From Rhizobium sp. BK196 (GTDB lineage: Bacteria > Pseudomonadota > Alphaproteobacteria > Rhizobiales > Rhizobiaceae), in NCBI RefSeq assembly GCF_014193255.1, contig NZ_JACHZB010000003.1, positions 124,001 to 188,000 on the forward strand: a DNA stretch of 64,000 bases, read 5' to 3'. The position numbers were made by a program, and so were the translations under genes. The stretch's first letter is position 1; the number at the start of each line of letters is the position of its first letter. Under the pieces are notes generated by a model. The model searched no databases. It was not told the DNA's origin and was given only the letters and a program-made list of their open reading frames with translations. This document shows positions 55,024 through 64,000 of the stretch, piece by piece.

Positions 55024-55158
55024 TTATTTGACGACGCTTAGTTCGTCGATCTGCACGCCAGCTGCCTGAACAACTTCTTGCGGAATTGCAGCGATGAAAA
55101 ACATCGTGAAAACATACATCGCGAAAATCGTCGCAACGAATGTAGCCTTGTGAATCAT
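55024..55158 (-). CDS. Very small membrane protein, 44 residues
   Basis: A 44-residue peptide: a short basic start MIHKATFV, one membrane helix ATIFAMYVFTMFFIAAI, and a tail PQEVVQAAGVQIDELSVVK. AAGGAG lies seven bases before the ATG, giving good support despite the size. It lies between the epimerase gene and tufB. Function unknown. Confidence 0.6.
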   Translation of the reverse strand: MIHKATFVATIFAMYVFTMFFIAAIPQEVVQAAGVQIDELSVVK

Positions 55159-55303
55159 CCTACTCTCCTTTCTACACAGGAGAGTCTGAACCAAAAAGTC
55201 CGGATCGCAAAACGCTTTCTGAACGTGAGATGAATAAAATACTGAATGAGCCAATCTTAACGATATTTTTACAACATCTCATGAACGGCCGGAAGGCTAT
55301 TAA

Positions 55304-55336
55304 AAACGAAAAAACCCCGCCGTTTCCAGCGGGGTT
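55304..55336 (-). terminator. Terminator after tufB
   Basis: AACCCCGC (55313-55320) and GCGGGGTT (55329-55336) form an 8-bp stem with an 8-base loop; on the minus strand it is followed by TTTTCGTTTTT. It lies 26 bases after the tufB stop, so tufB is a single-gene transcript. Confidence 0.92.
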
Positions 55337-55362
55337 CTTCCTAAAATCGGGGATAAATCCGA

Positions 55363-56538
<1,176 letters not shown>

Positions 56539-56923
56539 TTGAATGCTTCCTGTGGACGTAAATGGGTGACCCCGGCGAACCGGTTTAGTGCCGCCGTTTA
56601 AGGCTTTCGGCGAAATTGCGCAAGACCTAATTGCAGACGCCATTCTTGGCGTGTCACGACATATGGTGGAGGATTCGCCACTCGCAAGGTGATTCGCTCT
56701 TCCCCTCCCCAAAACATTTGAAATCTAAGTCAAAATCGGAAGAGGGCCGGCAATTGTCAAACGGCGAACCGGTGGCGGCAGCAATTTTTGCGGTTATCCG
56801 CAGATCGCCGCATCATGGTATCGGCGCAAAACCTTCCGATCGGATTACATTACATTTTACTAATTGATTTCACGGATGAGGAAAGTTTGCATGATAGATA
56901 CCTAATATAGGGAGGAACACTCG
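56539..56923. other. Gene-free divergent region tufB / 65-residue gene
   Basis: A 385-base region with both promoters. A candidate tufB promoter is at 56732-56760. The part near the plus gene is AT-rich (56840-56910), including TAATAT at 56903-56908, but no matching -35 box is convincing. No repeat or RNA gene is seen. Confidence 0.5.
56732..56760 (-). promoter_or_regulatory. Candidate tufB promoter
   Basis: On the minus strand a perfect TTGACA (56760-56755) is followed after 17 bases by GATTTT (56737-56732). The -10 box is weak. Leader to the tufB start would be about 190 bases. Confidence 0.4.
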
Positions 56924-57121
56924 ATGCAATCAGATTACAACAACTACTATTCGGCTTTTGCAGAAGACCACCGCACATTCGGCTATCGCAGCGATGATGA
57001 GGCGGATGAGAGCGCCGGCAAGATCAAAGGCAGATCTTCGCTGTTCATCGCAGGCATAGCCGTCGGTGTGCTCGGCTATTGGCTGATCGGCAATATCATG
57101 AGCTTCGTTTCCGTGCTCTGA
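56924..57121 (+). CDS. Small membrane protein, 65 residues
   Basis: A 65-residue protein with a polar, Tyr- and Asp-rich N-terminus (MQSDYNNYYSAFAEDHRTFG), an acidic stretch DDEADESAG, and one C-terminal membrane helix LFIAGIAVGVLGYWLIGNIM. GGGAGGAA is nine bases before the ATG. Function unknown; the layout suggests an anchored, cytosol-facing tail. Confidence 0.6.
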   Translation: MQSDYNNYYSAFAEDHRTFGYRSDDEADESAGKIKGRSSLFIAGIAVGVLGYWLIGNIMSFVSVL

Positions 57122-57154
57122 AACTGCCGTATATTGTCGATGGCGAAAGAGAGA

Positions 57155-57228
57155 TGGAGCGGGTAGCGGGAATCGAACCCGCGTATTCAGCTTGGAAGGC
57201 TGCTGCTCTACCATTGAGCTATACCCGC
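57155..57228 (-). tRNA. tRNA-Gly (TCC)
   Basis: The minus strand from 57228 reads GCGGGTATAGCTCAATGGTA. The anticodon loop CTTCCAA gives TCC (Gly, GGA/GGG codons). The acceptor stem GCGGGTA/TACCCGC is perfect, and CCA is encoded at the 3' end. Confidence 0.95.
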
Positions 57229-57253
57229 GGGGTTGGTCCGATCCAATGACGAA

Positions 57254-57338
57254 TGGTGGAGAGAGTTGGATTTGAACCAACGTAGGCTGAGCCAACGGAT
57301 TTACAGTCCGTCCCCTTTAACCACTCGGGCATCTCTCC
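57254..57338 (-). tRNA. tRNA-Tyr (GTA)
   Basis: The minus strand from 57338 reads GGAGAGATGCCCGAGTGGTT, a class II tRNA of 85 bases with a long variable arm. The anticodon loop CTGTAAA gives GTA (Tyr). CCA is encoded. It precedes tRNA-Gly by 25 bases, so the two probably share a transcript. Confidence 0.95.
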
Positions 57339-57541
57339 AGTTTTCGTCCGGATCGTGAAGACCAAGTTCGTCAGACTTTGAAGCGTTGTCGCCCCGTCGT
57401 CTGCGCCGCGTATATGACCGGACGATTTCAGTCTGTCAACACGATGACAATGGAAAAAACAGGAAAAATTTCATCGCCTGTTGAAAGCCGGCACATGAAA
57501 GAAAGCCTATGCGGCAACTGGCGCCATCGTTATAAAGCCGC

Positions 57542-58432
57542 ATGAGCAAAGATAAGAAATCCGGCGGCACGCCCGTTACCGACAAGTCCGCAAAGGACAC
57601 GCATTACGCAACGTTGAGGCGCGCGCACCGCGACGCCAAGCGCGAACGCGGTGAAATCCCGACACCCGCGCCACAGAAACGCAAGCGTGGCGGAGACGAC
57701 TGGAAGCCGCCGGCACTCGCCCCCGACCAGGTTTTCCTCTACGGCCTTCATACCGTTCGTGCCGCGCTTGAAAACCCTGAACGCAAAAACATCAGACTAT
57801 CGGTGACGCAGAACGCGCTTGCACGATTGGAGATCGATGCTGATACGATCGGCATTCCCGTTGACATGGTTTCGCCGCAGGATATCGACAAGGTGCTCGG
57901 TCCCGAAGCGATCCATCAGGGCGTGATGCTGGAAACGCGGCCCCTGCCCGTCCGGCGGCTGGAAGCACTGAAGGACAGTCCCTTGCTTCTCGTGCTCGAT
58001 CAGGTCACCGATCCGCACAATGTCGGCGCCATCATGCGCTCGGCTGTCGCCTTCAATGCAGGCGCCGTCATCACCACGCAGAGACACAGCCCGACCGAAT
58101 CGGGCGTACTCGCTAAATCGGCTTCCGGCGCGTTGGAACTCATACCTTACATACAGATCACAAATCTCTCGGATGCGCTCGGCGAATTGCACAGGCTCGG
58201 CTTCTTCACAATCGGACTCGATTCGGAAGGACCGGCAGCGCTCGAAGGCACATTCTCGGGCAGCAGAATTGCTCTGGTGCTCGGCTCTGAAGGCAAAGGC
58301 CTGCGGCAGAAGACGCGCGAGACCGTCAGTGCGCTCGCTCGGCTCGATATGCCCGGCGCCATCAAGTCGTTGAACGTATCGAATGCAGCGGCGATTGCCC
58401 TTTATGCGGCAAGGCTGCACCTGAAGGCATAG
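57542..58432 (+). CDS. rlmB: 23S rRNA (guanosine-2251-2'-O)-methyltransferase RlmB
   Basis: A 296-residue SPOUT methyltransferase of the TrmH family that uses S-adenosylmethionine to methylate the ribose of G2251 in the P loop of 23S rRNA. A basic N-terminal extension (1-55) is followed by the L30e-like substrate-binding domain with YGLHTVRAALENPERK, then the knotted domain: DQVTDPHNVGAIMRSA (motif 1), IALVLGSEGKGLR (motif 2) and LDMPGAIKSLNVSNAAAIALY (motif 3). Rhizobial homologues carry a similar N-terminal tail. It is divergent from tRNA-Tyr. Confidence 0.9.
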   Translation: MSKDKKSGGTPVTDKSAKDTHYATLRRAHRDAKRERGEIPTPAPQKRKRGGDDWKPPALAPDQVFLYGLHTVRAALENPERKNIRLSVTQNALARLEIDADTIGIPVDMVSPQDIDKVLGPEAIHQGVMLETRPLPVRRLEALKDSPLLLVLDQVTDPHNVGAIMRSAVAFNAGAVITTQRHSPTESGVLAKSASGALELIPYIQITNLSDALGELHRLGFFTIGLDSEGPAALEGTFSGSRIALVLGSEGKGLRQKTRETVSALARLDMPGAIKSLNVSNAAAIALYAARLHLKA

Positions 58433-58603
58433 GCCATAGTCGGCAGATCACTCTTGATATGTCGTGTGGAACAGAAGGATGATCGCAATCGCGGTTGAAC
58501 ACCTTCTCCCATGGCCCATATTCCGCTATGGAAAGAGCTTGGCGGTCACTATCGTCGGCAACGCATCCATCCCTGGGGCGGCGACAAAAAGGAAATCCGC
58601 ATT

Positions 58604-58762
58604 ATGGCATTTCGACCGCTGATCTTCGGCGTTCTCTTTATCGCGGTCCTCGTCATGATCATTTTGAGCATCACTTGGGTGGACAAGTCTCACCCGATCC
58701 GCCAGCCGGATCCCCTGGCACCGTCGACGACGCCATCCAATCCACCTCCATCCGTGCAATAG
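58604..58762 (+). CDS. Small membrane protein, 52 residues
   Basis: A 52-residue protein: MAFRPLIFGVLFIAVLVMII is one membrane helix, then a Pro/Ser-rich tail ending NPPPSVQ that would face the periplasm. AAAGGAAA lies 8-10 bases before the ATG; a longer frame from 58511 is possible but has no site. It is transcribed toward the TetR gene. Function unknown. Confidence 0.5.
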   Translation: MAFRPLIFGVLFIAVLVMIILSITWVDKSHPIRQPDPLAPSTTPSNPPPSVQ

Positions 58763-58808
58763 CCGACCGAGCTTGACCGAACCCGCACGGAAGTGAGTGC
58801 AAATCGCT

Positions 58809-59405
58809 TCACCGGACGAGGCGCAGAACACTTTCTTCGATATTGCGAAGCAGTTCTGTTCGCTTGGCACTATCGTCGCCGATGGCATTCCGATTTACGA
58901 CACCGTGCAGAGCGTTGAACAGGAATATGGCGGTGAATGCGGGCTCCTGCAGTGACCAGGCTCGCTCACGGCTTCCTGCTGCAAGCAATTGCTGGAGATT
59001 ATCGATCAGGATGTTGTTCGTCAGCCCCTCGCGGCTGGGAGGCGGAGCAGCAGCAAAGACGAGATTGTGCAAGCGCGCTGCGTTCAGATAACCCATGGCG
59101 CAGGCTTTTGCCCAAGCCGTCAATTTGCCGTTCCAGTCATCAGTTTGCTGTTTACCTACTTCTTCCACGATGCCGTTCAGAAGCTTCTGAACGAAGCGGG
59201 TCCGCAATGCTTCGATGACATCCGCTTTCGAAGAGAAGTGAAGGTAAAAGGCTCCCTTTGAGACGCCAGCACCCTGGGTGACCTCCTCGATCGTCGTATG
59301 GTCAACCCCTTTCTCGAGAAAGAGGCGTTCGGCCACGAGCATGAGATCGTCCCGCCTTTCCTCGGCTGGTTTGGTCCTTGGCCTGCCGGGCGTGCGTGAT
59401 GTCAT
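58809..59405 (-). CDS. TetR-family transcriptional regulator
   Basis: A 198-residue repressor. The helix-turn-helix is at about 15-60: DLMLVAERLFLEKGVDHTTIEEVTQGAGVSKGAFYLHFSSKADVI. The C-terminal ligand domain has no special motif. The ATG at 59405 lies 12 bases after the DinB stop codon; a TTG at 59426 is an alternative start overlapping it. Both genes probably form one operon, controlled by this protein at the long palindrome upstream of the DinB gene. Confidence 0.9.
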   Translation of the reverse strand: MTSRTPGRPRTKPAEERRDDLMLVAERLFLEKGVDHTTIEEVTQGAGVSKGAFYLHFSSKADVIEALRTRFVQKLLNGIVEEVGKQQTDDWNGKLTAWAKACAMGYLNAARLHNLVFAAAPPPSREGLTNNILIDNLQQLLAAGSRERAWSLQEPAFTAIFLFNALHGVVNRNAIGDDSAKRTELLRNIEESVLRLVR

Positions 59406-59416
59406 CGGAAAGTCCG

Positions 59417-59923
59417 TCAATGCCAACGACGCCGAGGTTCCGCCCGGTGCAGGTAGCCTGCGAATACGTCGCGCATAGCAGTGTTTTCAATGTCGGGCAA
59501 AAGACGACCGACTTCGCCGCGGTGATAACCGCTGTGGGTAATGACATGAGTCAGCATTTCCTCCCGCGACATGCGGCCCTGCCCGCCATCGGTGAACGTG
59601 AAGTCGATCGTCTCTTCCAGTTCCTCGGGCGTTACCTGTACCATATAGTCCAGATACCACCTGTCGGTTTTCCTAATCGCGGAAGCGAGATCGCCAAAAG
59701 CTGGCGGCTCGCTTGTCCAACTCTCCGTATAGCCATGCGGCTCCTTCTGCAGGTTGGCGGCGAAGATCCGGTCGACGAGTTGAGCGTGATTGAGAACACG
59801 AAAAGCGGACTGGAGGTCTTCCGATGGGTCGTTTTCGGGAAAAGCAGCAAGCGCGGCCAGAAGCTCCTCGTCGACGCTGGCCTTATATTGAAAGAGAGAG
59901 GTCAGGAGTGTTTTTGCAGACAT
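59417..59923 (-). CDS. DinB-family protein
   Basis: A 168-residue four-helix protein of the DinB/YfiT superfamily. The metal site is the His triad: FRVLNHAQLVDRIF near 46 and THVITHSGYHRGEVGRLL near 125-138. Members include thiol S-transferases and nickel-bound proteins of unknown activity, often induced by damage or toxic compounds. The ATG at 59923 has GGAG at a good spacing. It is the first gene of the dinB-tetR operon. Confidence 0.85.
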   Translation of the reverse strand: MSAKTLLTSLFQYKASVDEELLAALAAFPENDPSEDLQSAFRVLNHAQLVDRIFAANLQKEPHGYTESWTSEPPAFGDLASAIRKTDRWYLDYMVQVTPEELEETIDFTFTDGGQGRMSREEMLTHVITHSGYHRGEVGRLLPDIENTAMRDVFAGYLHRAEPRRRWH

Positions 59924-59956
59924 GGCGAACTCCATCGCGGCAATTGACGATGTATA

Positions 59957-59985
59957 TCTTAATTTATTGACTGATAGTCAGTCAA
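59957..59985 (-). promoter_or_regulatory. Candidate promoter of the DinB-TetR operon
   Basis: On the minus strand TTGACT (59985-59980) is followed after 18 bases by TAAGAT (59961-59956) or after 17 by TTAAGA. The -35 box lies inside the palindrome. Confidence 0.4.
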
Positions 59986-59989
59986 TAAA
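59963..59989. promoter_or_regulatory. TetR operator: 27-bp palindrome
   Basis: TTTATTGACTGA (59963-59974) and TCAGTCAATAAA (59978-59989) are exact reverse complements with a 3-base centre. The core TGACTGA-TCAGTCA is like sites known for TetR proteins. It sits 40 bases upstream of the DinB start, over the putative -35 box. Confidence 0.8.
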
Positions 59990-60082
59990 AGTGAATCCCG
60001 ATCAAATAAAGATCCCGGCGCAAACTCGAAGGTTGCGACGGGTTTTATTAGGAGTTGGAAAATAGCTTGCCTCGGTCAGGGA

Positions 60083-60415
60083 TCAGCTCCGGTAGAGCCA
60101 ATAAGGTCCGTCATGGTGGCGACGCCAATAATGGCGCTCGCGCCAACGCTCTTCCCGCCACGGGCTCCAGCGGCGTTCATAGCCCCAGGCCGGACGCCAG
60201 TAGCGACGTTCGCGCCACTCGCGACGCTCGCGCCAGTCACGGCGATCACCCCAATCGCGGTCGCCCCAATCCCGATCACCGCCGCGGATCTGGATCACAT
60301 CGCTCTGCTGCGAGGCTGCCGGACGGTCGAGAGGGATGGCCGCAGCCGGAGCAACGGCGGAAAACAAAGTACCGGCCGAAAGGGCGGCTGCTAGGAGAAG
60401 GCTGGAGATCCTCAT
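60083..60415 (-). CDS. Exported Arg/Trp-rich basic protein
   Basis: A 110-residue protein. The signal peptide is residues 1-26 (MRISSLLLAAALSAGTLFSAVAPAAA). The mature part is very rich in Arg, Trp, Asp and His, with short repeats: DWGD twice, RRDWRERREWRERRYW, and HYWRRHHDGPYW. The tandem style suggests a cell-wall, metal- or polyanion-binding role, but there is no known domain. GAGGAAG precedes the ATG. Rhizobia contain many such proteins. Confidence 0.65.
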   Translation of the reverse strand: MRISSLLLAAALSAGTLFSAVAPAAAIPLDRPAASQQSDVIQIRGGDRDWGDRDWGDRRDWRERREWRERRYWRPAWGYERRWSPWREERWRERHYWRRHHDGPYWLYRS

Positions 60416-60522
60416 GGCTCACTTCCTCGTTTCTGATGAAGCGAGGATGACCTGGTGCTCCTGAATCGCCGCTGAAGCGACCCTTCAGTCTCTGTTCATC
60501 TGATGGAACTACTGAGAAAATC

Positions 60523-60598
<76 letters not shown>

Positions 60599-60860
60599 AA
60601 TGGCTGCGAAGTAGCAGATTCTGATCTTTTGTAAAGAAAATTTGCCTTTTCCGGCAGCCCGGCGAAGCTATCCACAGCGGGTTGTCGATCAACGCCGTGG
60701 TTGGGAAAGCCCGCTGGACTCCATGTGGACGTGTTCATTATCGAAATCACCGGCCGATCTGTCTGGGCGATAAGACCACCGAACTTGACCCGCAATGCAA
60801 AACGTCTTGTCGTACGAGCCCTTTATCCTTTAGCTAGAGCAGCATAACAAAGGGCATTGT

Positions 60861-61634
60861 ATGGGCCGTTCATTTCAGACGCTTTCTTTCATCGCCTCGC
60901 CGACCACGGAAGCACTCGCCGCGCGAGACGAATTGATTCGCCTTTACGGCGACGTGCCCGCAAACCAGGCCGATGTCATCGTCGCACTCGGCGGCGACGG
61001 CTTCATGCTTCAGACACTGCACAGCACGATGAACAGCGGCAAGCTCGTCTACGGCATGAATTGCGGCTCGGTCGGCTTTCTGATGAACGATTACAAGACC
61101 ACAGACCTGCATGACCGCATCTGCGCCGCTGTCGAGAATGCCTTTCATCCGCTGAAAATGACAACATCCAATGCCGACGGCAGCAAGTCGTCCGCGCTTG
61201 CAATCAACGAAGTCTATCTTTTCCGCCAGTCCTATCAGGCAGCCAAACTCAGGGTGGAGATCGACGGCCACGTACGGCTGGAGGAACTGATCTGCGACGG
61301 CCTCATGGTGGCAACGCCTGCAGGCTCGACCGCCTACAATCTTTCGGCCCACGGTCCGATCCTGCCGCTTGACGCCCCCCTGCTCGCCATGACGCCGGTC
61401 AGCGCCTTCCGCCCCCGGCGCTGGCGCGGAGCGCTGCTTCCCAACCGGGTCACGGTGGACATCCATATATTGGAAGCAGAGAAACGGCCGGTGAATGCGG
61501 TCGCCGACAATACGGAGATCAAATCGATACTGCATGTCCGCATCGCCCAGTCCGAGGACATGACCGCACGCATCCTTTCCGATCCTGACCGCTCCTGGTC
61601 AGACAGGATTCTGGCAGAACAATTCGAGGATTGA
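60861..61634 (+). CDS. nadK: NAD kinase
   Basis: A 257-residue cytoplasmic enzyme making NADP from NAD and ATP. The GGDG motif is in VIVALGGDGFML near 41-49, GMNCGSVGFL near 66-75, NEVYLF near 115, and the long DGLMVATPAGSTAYNLSAHGP segment near 146-166. Length is typical of the alphaproteobacterial enzyme. It is followed one base after its stop by the next gene, and a GAGGA site inside its end serves that gene. Confidence 0.95.
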   Translation: MGRSFQTLSFIASPTTEALAARDELIRLYGDVPANQADVIVALGGDGFMLQTLHSTMNSGKLVYGMNCGSVGFLMNDYKTTDLHDRICAAVENAFHPLKMTTSNADGSKSSALAINEVYLFRQSYQAAKLRVEIDGHVRLEELICDGLMVATPAGSTAYNLSAHGPILPLDAPLLAMTPVSAFRPRRWRGALLPNRVTVDIHILEAEKRPVNAVADNTEIKSILHVRIAQSEDMTARILSDPDRSWSDRILAEQFED

Positions 61635-61635
61635 A

Positions 61636-62169
61636 ATGATGGCGATGCGGCAAGCATTTATGACGGCCCTCCTTATTTCGGGGTTGGCGATCACCGCCGA
61701 AGCCCAGACCGTGCATGAGGATATTCTGCCGGCTTCGATCCTCTTCGCGACCAGCACCGGCTATTGGGAAGACGATGGCAATTCGATGCCGGTCGAGCGT
61801 GCCCCGACAACCACGCAGAGCGTCGGCACCCCAAATGTAAGCAAGGAGAATGCCAAGCAAGAGCAGCGGCACGGCTATTACAAGCTTTTCGCTGTCCGCC
61901 AGCCGGACAAGACCTCCAAGGTCTTTCTGCAGCAGATCGCGCAGAGTGATGCCGGTCCTGCCATCATCTCGACGGTCGAACTCCAGGAAATCAGCGATCT
62001 CAAACCCTATGTCACCGACATCAGACCCGAAAATTCGAGCGGACTCATCAAGGAACCGGGCCTTTTTGCCACGGTCTATCTGAAGCCCGATCCAGCTGCC
62101 GAACCCGATGGTTGGACAGTGCTGATCGACGAATTCGGGGACATTACCGTGGAGAAGGCGACCAACTGA
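61636..62169 (+). CDS. Secreted protein of unknown function
   Basis: A 177-residue protein with a signal peptide (residues 1-24, MMAMRQAFMTALLISGLAITAEAQ). The mature part shows ILPASILFATSTGYWEDDG and QRHGYYKLFAVRQPDKTSKVFLQQI, suggesting a beta-rich fold; it has no cysteines. It follows nadK with one base between, so the two are probably co-transcribed. I do not recognise a family. It may be a rhizobial conserved periplasmic protein. Confidence 0.65.
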   Translation: MMAMRQAFMTALLISGLAITAEAQTVHEDILPASILFATSTGYWEDDGNSMPVERAPTTTQSVGTPNVSKENAKQEQRHGYYKLFAVRQPDKTSKVFLQQIAQSDAGPAIISTVELQEISDLKPYVTDIRPENSSGLIKEPGLFATVYLKPDPAAEPDGWTVLIDEFGDITVEKATN

Positions 62170-62200
62170 GCGTCGCAGGTCCATTCATTGGGGCTAAGCC

Positions 62201-63220
62201 ATGAAACTCGGCTTTCGCGAAGGCGTTCTCCACGACGAGACACGGCCGGACTGGAACGAGACCGGCCCAAGACCTGTCCGCTGGTCCGTCTGGTATCCGG
62301 CAGCCGAGGGATCGATCGAAACCGAAATCCCGGGACGAAGCTGGTTCCGAAGGCCCGCGGTCGCCCGCGATGCGCCCGTTCAGCCGGCGACGAAGCTCTA
62401 CTCGCTGGTCCTGCTGTCGCACGGCACCGGCGGCTCAGCTGCAGGGCTGGAATGGCTCGCCCGCCGCCTGGTCGATCGTGGATTTATCGCGCTCGGCGTC
62501 GACCACCACGGCAATACCGGCGGCGAAGCCTATCGCGCCGAGGGCTTTGCCTGCCTTTGGGAGCGCGCGCCCGATCTCAGCCTCATGCTCGATCGCCAAA
62601 AAGACTGGCAAGGTGATCTTGCCGGGCATATCGATACCAGGAGCGTATTCGCCGCCGGCTTTTCAGCAGGAGCCTATACGGTGATGCTGCTTCTCGGCGC
62701 GGTCGCGCAATTCTCGCAGTTCGAACAATCCAGATTGAAGCCTGGGGGGCCGCGCGGCCCGAGGGAATTTCCTGACCTCGCCGATCATATTCCGTCGCTG
62801 CTTCGCACGAGCACGGCATTTCGCGATTCATGGTCACGGATGTCGCGATCCTATCGCGACGACAGGATCAAGGCGGCGCTGGTCTGCGCGCCGGGAAGAT
62901 CGGTGCGTGGCTTCAGCGAAGAGAGCCTGAGAGCCATCGACAAGCCTGCGCTCATTCTGGTCGGCGACGCCGACGACACGGCCCCCGTCGAAGAGTGTTC
63001 AAAATGGCTGCATGCGCGGCTTGATCGAAGCACCTTTAAGATACTCCAGGGCGGTCTTGGGCATTATATCTTCCTGCCCGAGGGCACGGCGTTGGGGCTT
63101 TCCTTCGCAGAGCAGCTCTTCACCGACGCTGCAGGCGTAGAGCGTGCTGATGTCCACCAGGAAATCGCCGAACTATCGGATGTGTTCTTTCGCGGAATAG
63201 ACGCTCCGGTGGACACCTGA
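62201..63220 (+). CDS. Dienelactone-hydrolase-like alpha/beta hydrolase
   Basis: A 339-residue alpha/beta hydrolase of the predicted dienelactone hydrolase group (COG4188 type). The N-terminus has RPVRWSVWYPA, the oxyanion region VLLSHGTGGSAAG at 70-82, the nucleophile elbow AAGFSAGAYTV with Ser155, an Asp in LVGDADDTAP and His in GGLGHYIF. The triad is complete. No signal peptide. The substrate is not known; some relatives act on PAF-like lipids or lactones. It ends before the terminator at 63227. Confidence 0.8.
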   Translation: MKLGFREGVLHDETRPDWNETGPRPVRWSVWYPAAEGSIETEIPGRSWFRRPAVARDAPVQPATKLYSLVLLSHGTGGSAAGLEWLARRLVDRGFIALGVDHHGNTGGEAYRAEGFACLWERAPDLSLMLDRQKDWQGDLAGHIDTRSVFAAGFSAGAYTVMLLLGAVAQFSQFEQSRLKPGGPRGPREFPDLADHIPSLLRTSTAFRDSWSRMSRSYRDDRIKAALVCAPGRSVRGFSEESLRAIDKPALILVGDADDTAPVEECSKWLHARLDRSTFKILQGGLGHYIFLPEGTALGLSFAEQLFTDAAGVERADVHQEIAELSDVFFRGIDAPVDT

Positions 63221-63226
63221 AAAAGA

Positions 63227-63248
63227 AAAGCCCCGTTTCCGGGGCTTT
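63227..63248. terminator. Bidirectional terminator between hydrolase gene and prfB
   Basis: AAAGCCCCG (63227-63235) pairs with CGGGGCTTT (63240-63248) across loop TTTC. A/T ends give U-runs on both strands. It separates the convergent hydrolase gene and prfB. Confidence 0.9.
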
Positions 63249-63272
63249 CTATCTCAGGTCCGCCTTTACCGC

Positions 63273-64000
63273 TCAGTCGACGTCATCGACGACAGCGTCG
63301 GCCGCACCGCTGATGCGGTGAGCAAGTGCTGCTTCCATGAACTCGTTCAGGTCGCCGTCGAGCACTTCGTCAGGAGCCGTGCTCGCAACTCCGGTTCGCA
63401 GGTCCTTGACGAGCTGGTAGGGTTGCAGAACGTAGGAGCGGATCTGGTGTCCCCAGCCGATATCCGTCTTGGAAGCGGCTTCGGCGTTGGCGGCATCCTC
63501 GCGCTTCTTCAGCTCCGCTTCGTACATGCGGGCGCGCAGCATGTCCCAAGCCTTGGCGCGGTTCTTGTGCTGCGAACGCTCCTGTTGGCACTGCACGACG
63601 ATTCCGGTCGGGATATGCGTGATGCGCACGGCCGAGTCCGTTGTATTGACGTGCTGGCCGCCGGCACCCGATGAACGGTAGGTGTCGATACGGCAGTCGC
63701 TTTCGTTGATCTCGATCTGGATCGAGTCATCAACGACAGGATAGACCCAAATCGACGAGAAGGACGTGTGGCGGCGCGCATTGCTGTCGTAGGGCGAGAT
63801 ACGCACCAAGCGGTGCACGCCCGATTCGGTCTTCAGCCAGCCATAGGCGTTGTGGCCCTTGACCAGCAGCGTTGCGGACTTGATGCCGGCTTCTTCGCCG
63901 TCATGGACTTCCAGAAGCTCGACCTTGAAGCGCTGGCGCTCGGCCCAGCGAGTGTACATGCGCAGAAGCATGTTCGCCCAGTCCTGGCTTTCGGTGCCGC
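63273..64000 (-). CDS. prfB: Peptide chain release factor 2 (partial, 3' end of gene)
   Basis: The last ~242 residues of RF2; the 5' end lies beyond 64000. RF2 reads UGA and UAA stop codons. The catalytic GGQ is seen in [17 protein letters not shown], and the stop-codon recognition tripeptide SPF is SPY here ([17 protein letters not shown]), a variant I recall in alphaproteobacteria. The programmed frameshift site, if present, would lie outside the window. The bidirectional terminator follows it. Confidence 0.95.
   Translation of the reverse strand, partial: GTESQDWANMLLRMYTRWAERQRFKVELLEVHDGEEAGIKSATLLVKGHNAYGWLKTESGVHRLVRISPYDSNARRHTSFSSIWVYPVVDDSIQIEINESDCRIDTYRSSGAGGQHVNTTDSAVRITHIPTGIVVQCQQERSQHKNRAKAWDMLRARMYEAELKKREDAANAEAASKTDIGWGHQIRSYVLQPYQLVKDLRTGVASTAPDEVLDGDLNEFMEAALAHRISGAADAVVDDVD

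Noticed and set aside
56539..56712. A 58-residue extension of EF-Tu copy 2
   Set aside because: EF-Tu begins at [14 protein letters not shown] in both copies, and the upstream part contains the leader region.

Overview
The window looks like chromosomal DNA of an alphaproteobacterium of the Rhizobiales, most likely Rhizobiaceae (Rhizobium/Agrobacterium-like). The reasons are GC-rich sequence with strong third-position bias, protein sequences of rhizobial type (391-residue EF-Tu, Zn-type adenylate kinase encoded between secY and rpsM, no rpsD in the alpha operon), and many small membrane proteins of the kind typical of this family. This is an inference from sequence character, not from a database match.

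Region 1 (1-21 kb) is a mixed metabolic and regulatory stretch of short transcription units. It holds a dihydroxyacetone kinase, free-Met-R-sulfoxide reductase, a NUDIX hydrolase, an AhpD-like protein, a secreted alpha/beta-hydrolase homologue that lacks its nucleophilic serine, a LysR/SDR divergent pair, a PanE-like reductase, a DapA-like protein that lacks the Schiff-base lysine, a DUF1883 protein, rarA overlapping a Do-family protease, a MarR/GFA divergent pair with twin operators, ilvD, the msrPQ periplasmic methionine sulfoxide repair system, and DUF2809 and DUF817 membrane proteins.

Region 2 (21-53.5 kb, all on the minus strand) is the ribosomal protein / RNA polymerase supercluster. 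Read in the direction of transcription it runs secE-nusG-rplKAJL-rpoBC, rpsLG-fusA-tufA, the S10 operon (rpsJ to rpsQ), the spc operon (rplN to rplO), then secY-adk-rpsM-rpsK-rpoA-rplQ. One plus-strand gene of unknown function (40.8 kb) sits between rpoC and rpsL. Hairpins at the operon joints (rpsQ/rplN, rplO/secY, rplL/rpoB, rpoB/rpoC, after fusA, after tufA) suggest how the long transcript is divided and balanced. The gaps before rplJ and rplK hold paired hairpins.

Region 3 (53.5-64 kb) starts with tRNA-Trp upstream of secE. It continues with a sugar-epimerase-like SDR, a second tuf gene encoding the same 391-residue protein, tRNA-Gly, tRNA-Tyr, rlmB, a DinB/TetR operon under a long palindrome, a secreted Arg/Trp-rich protein, tRNA-Thr, nadK, an unknown secreted protein, a dienelactone-hydrolase-like protein and the 3' part of prfB. 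The minus-strand order tRNA-Thr, tRNA-Tyr, tRNA-Gly, tuf, tRNA-Trp, secE, nusG resembles the E. coli thrU-tyrU-glyT-thrT-tufB-secE-nusG order, with extra genes inserted.

I found no clear mobile element, CRISPR array, rRNA gene or defence system. The most unusual signals are two enzyme-family proteins with lost catalytic residues, the regulatory palindromes, and the RNA hairpins inside the ribosomal supercluster.
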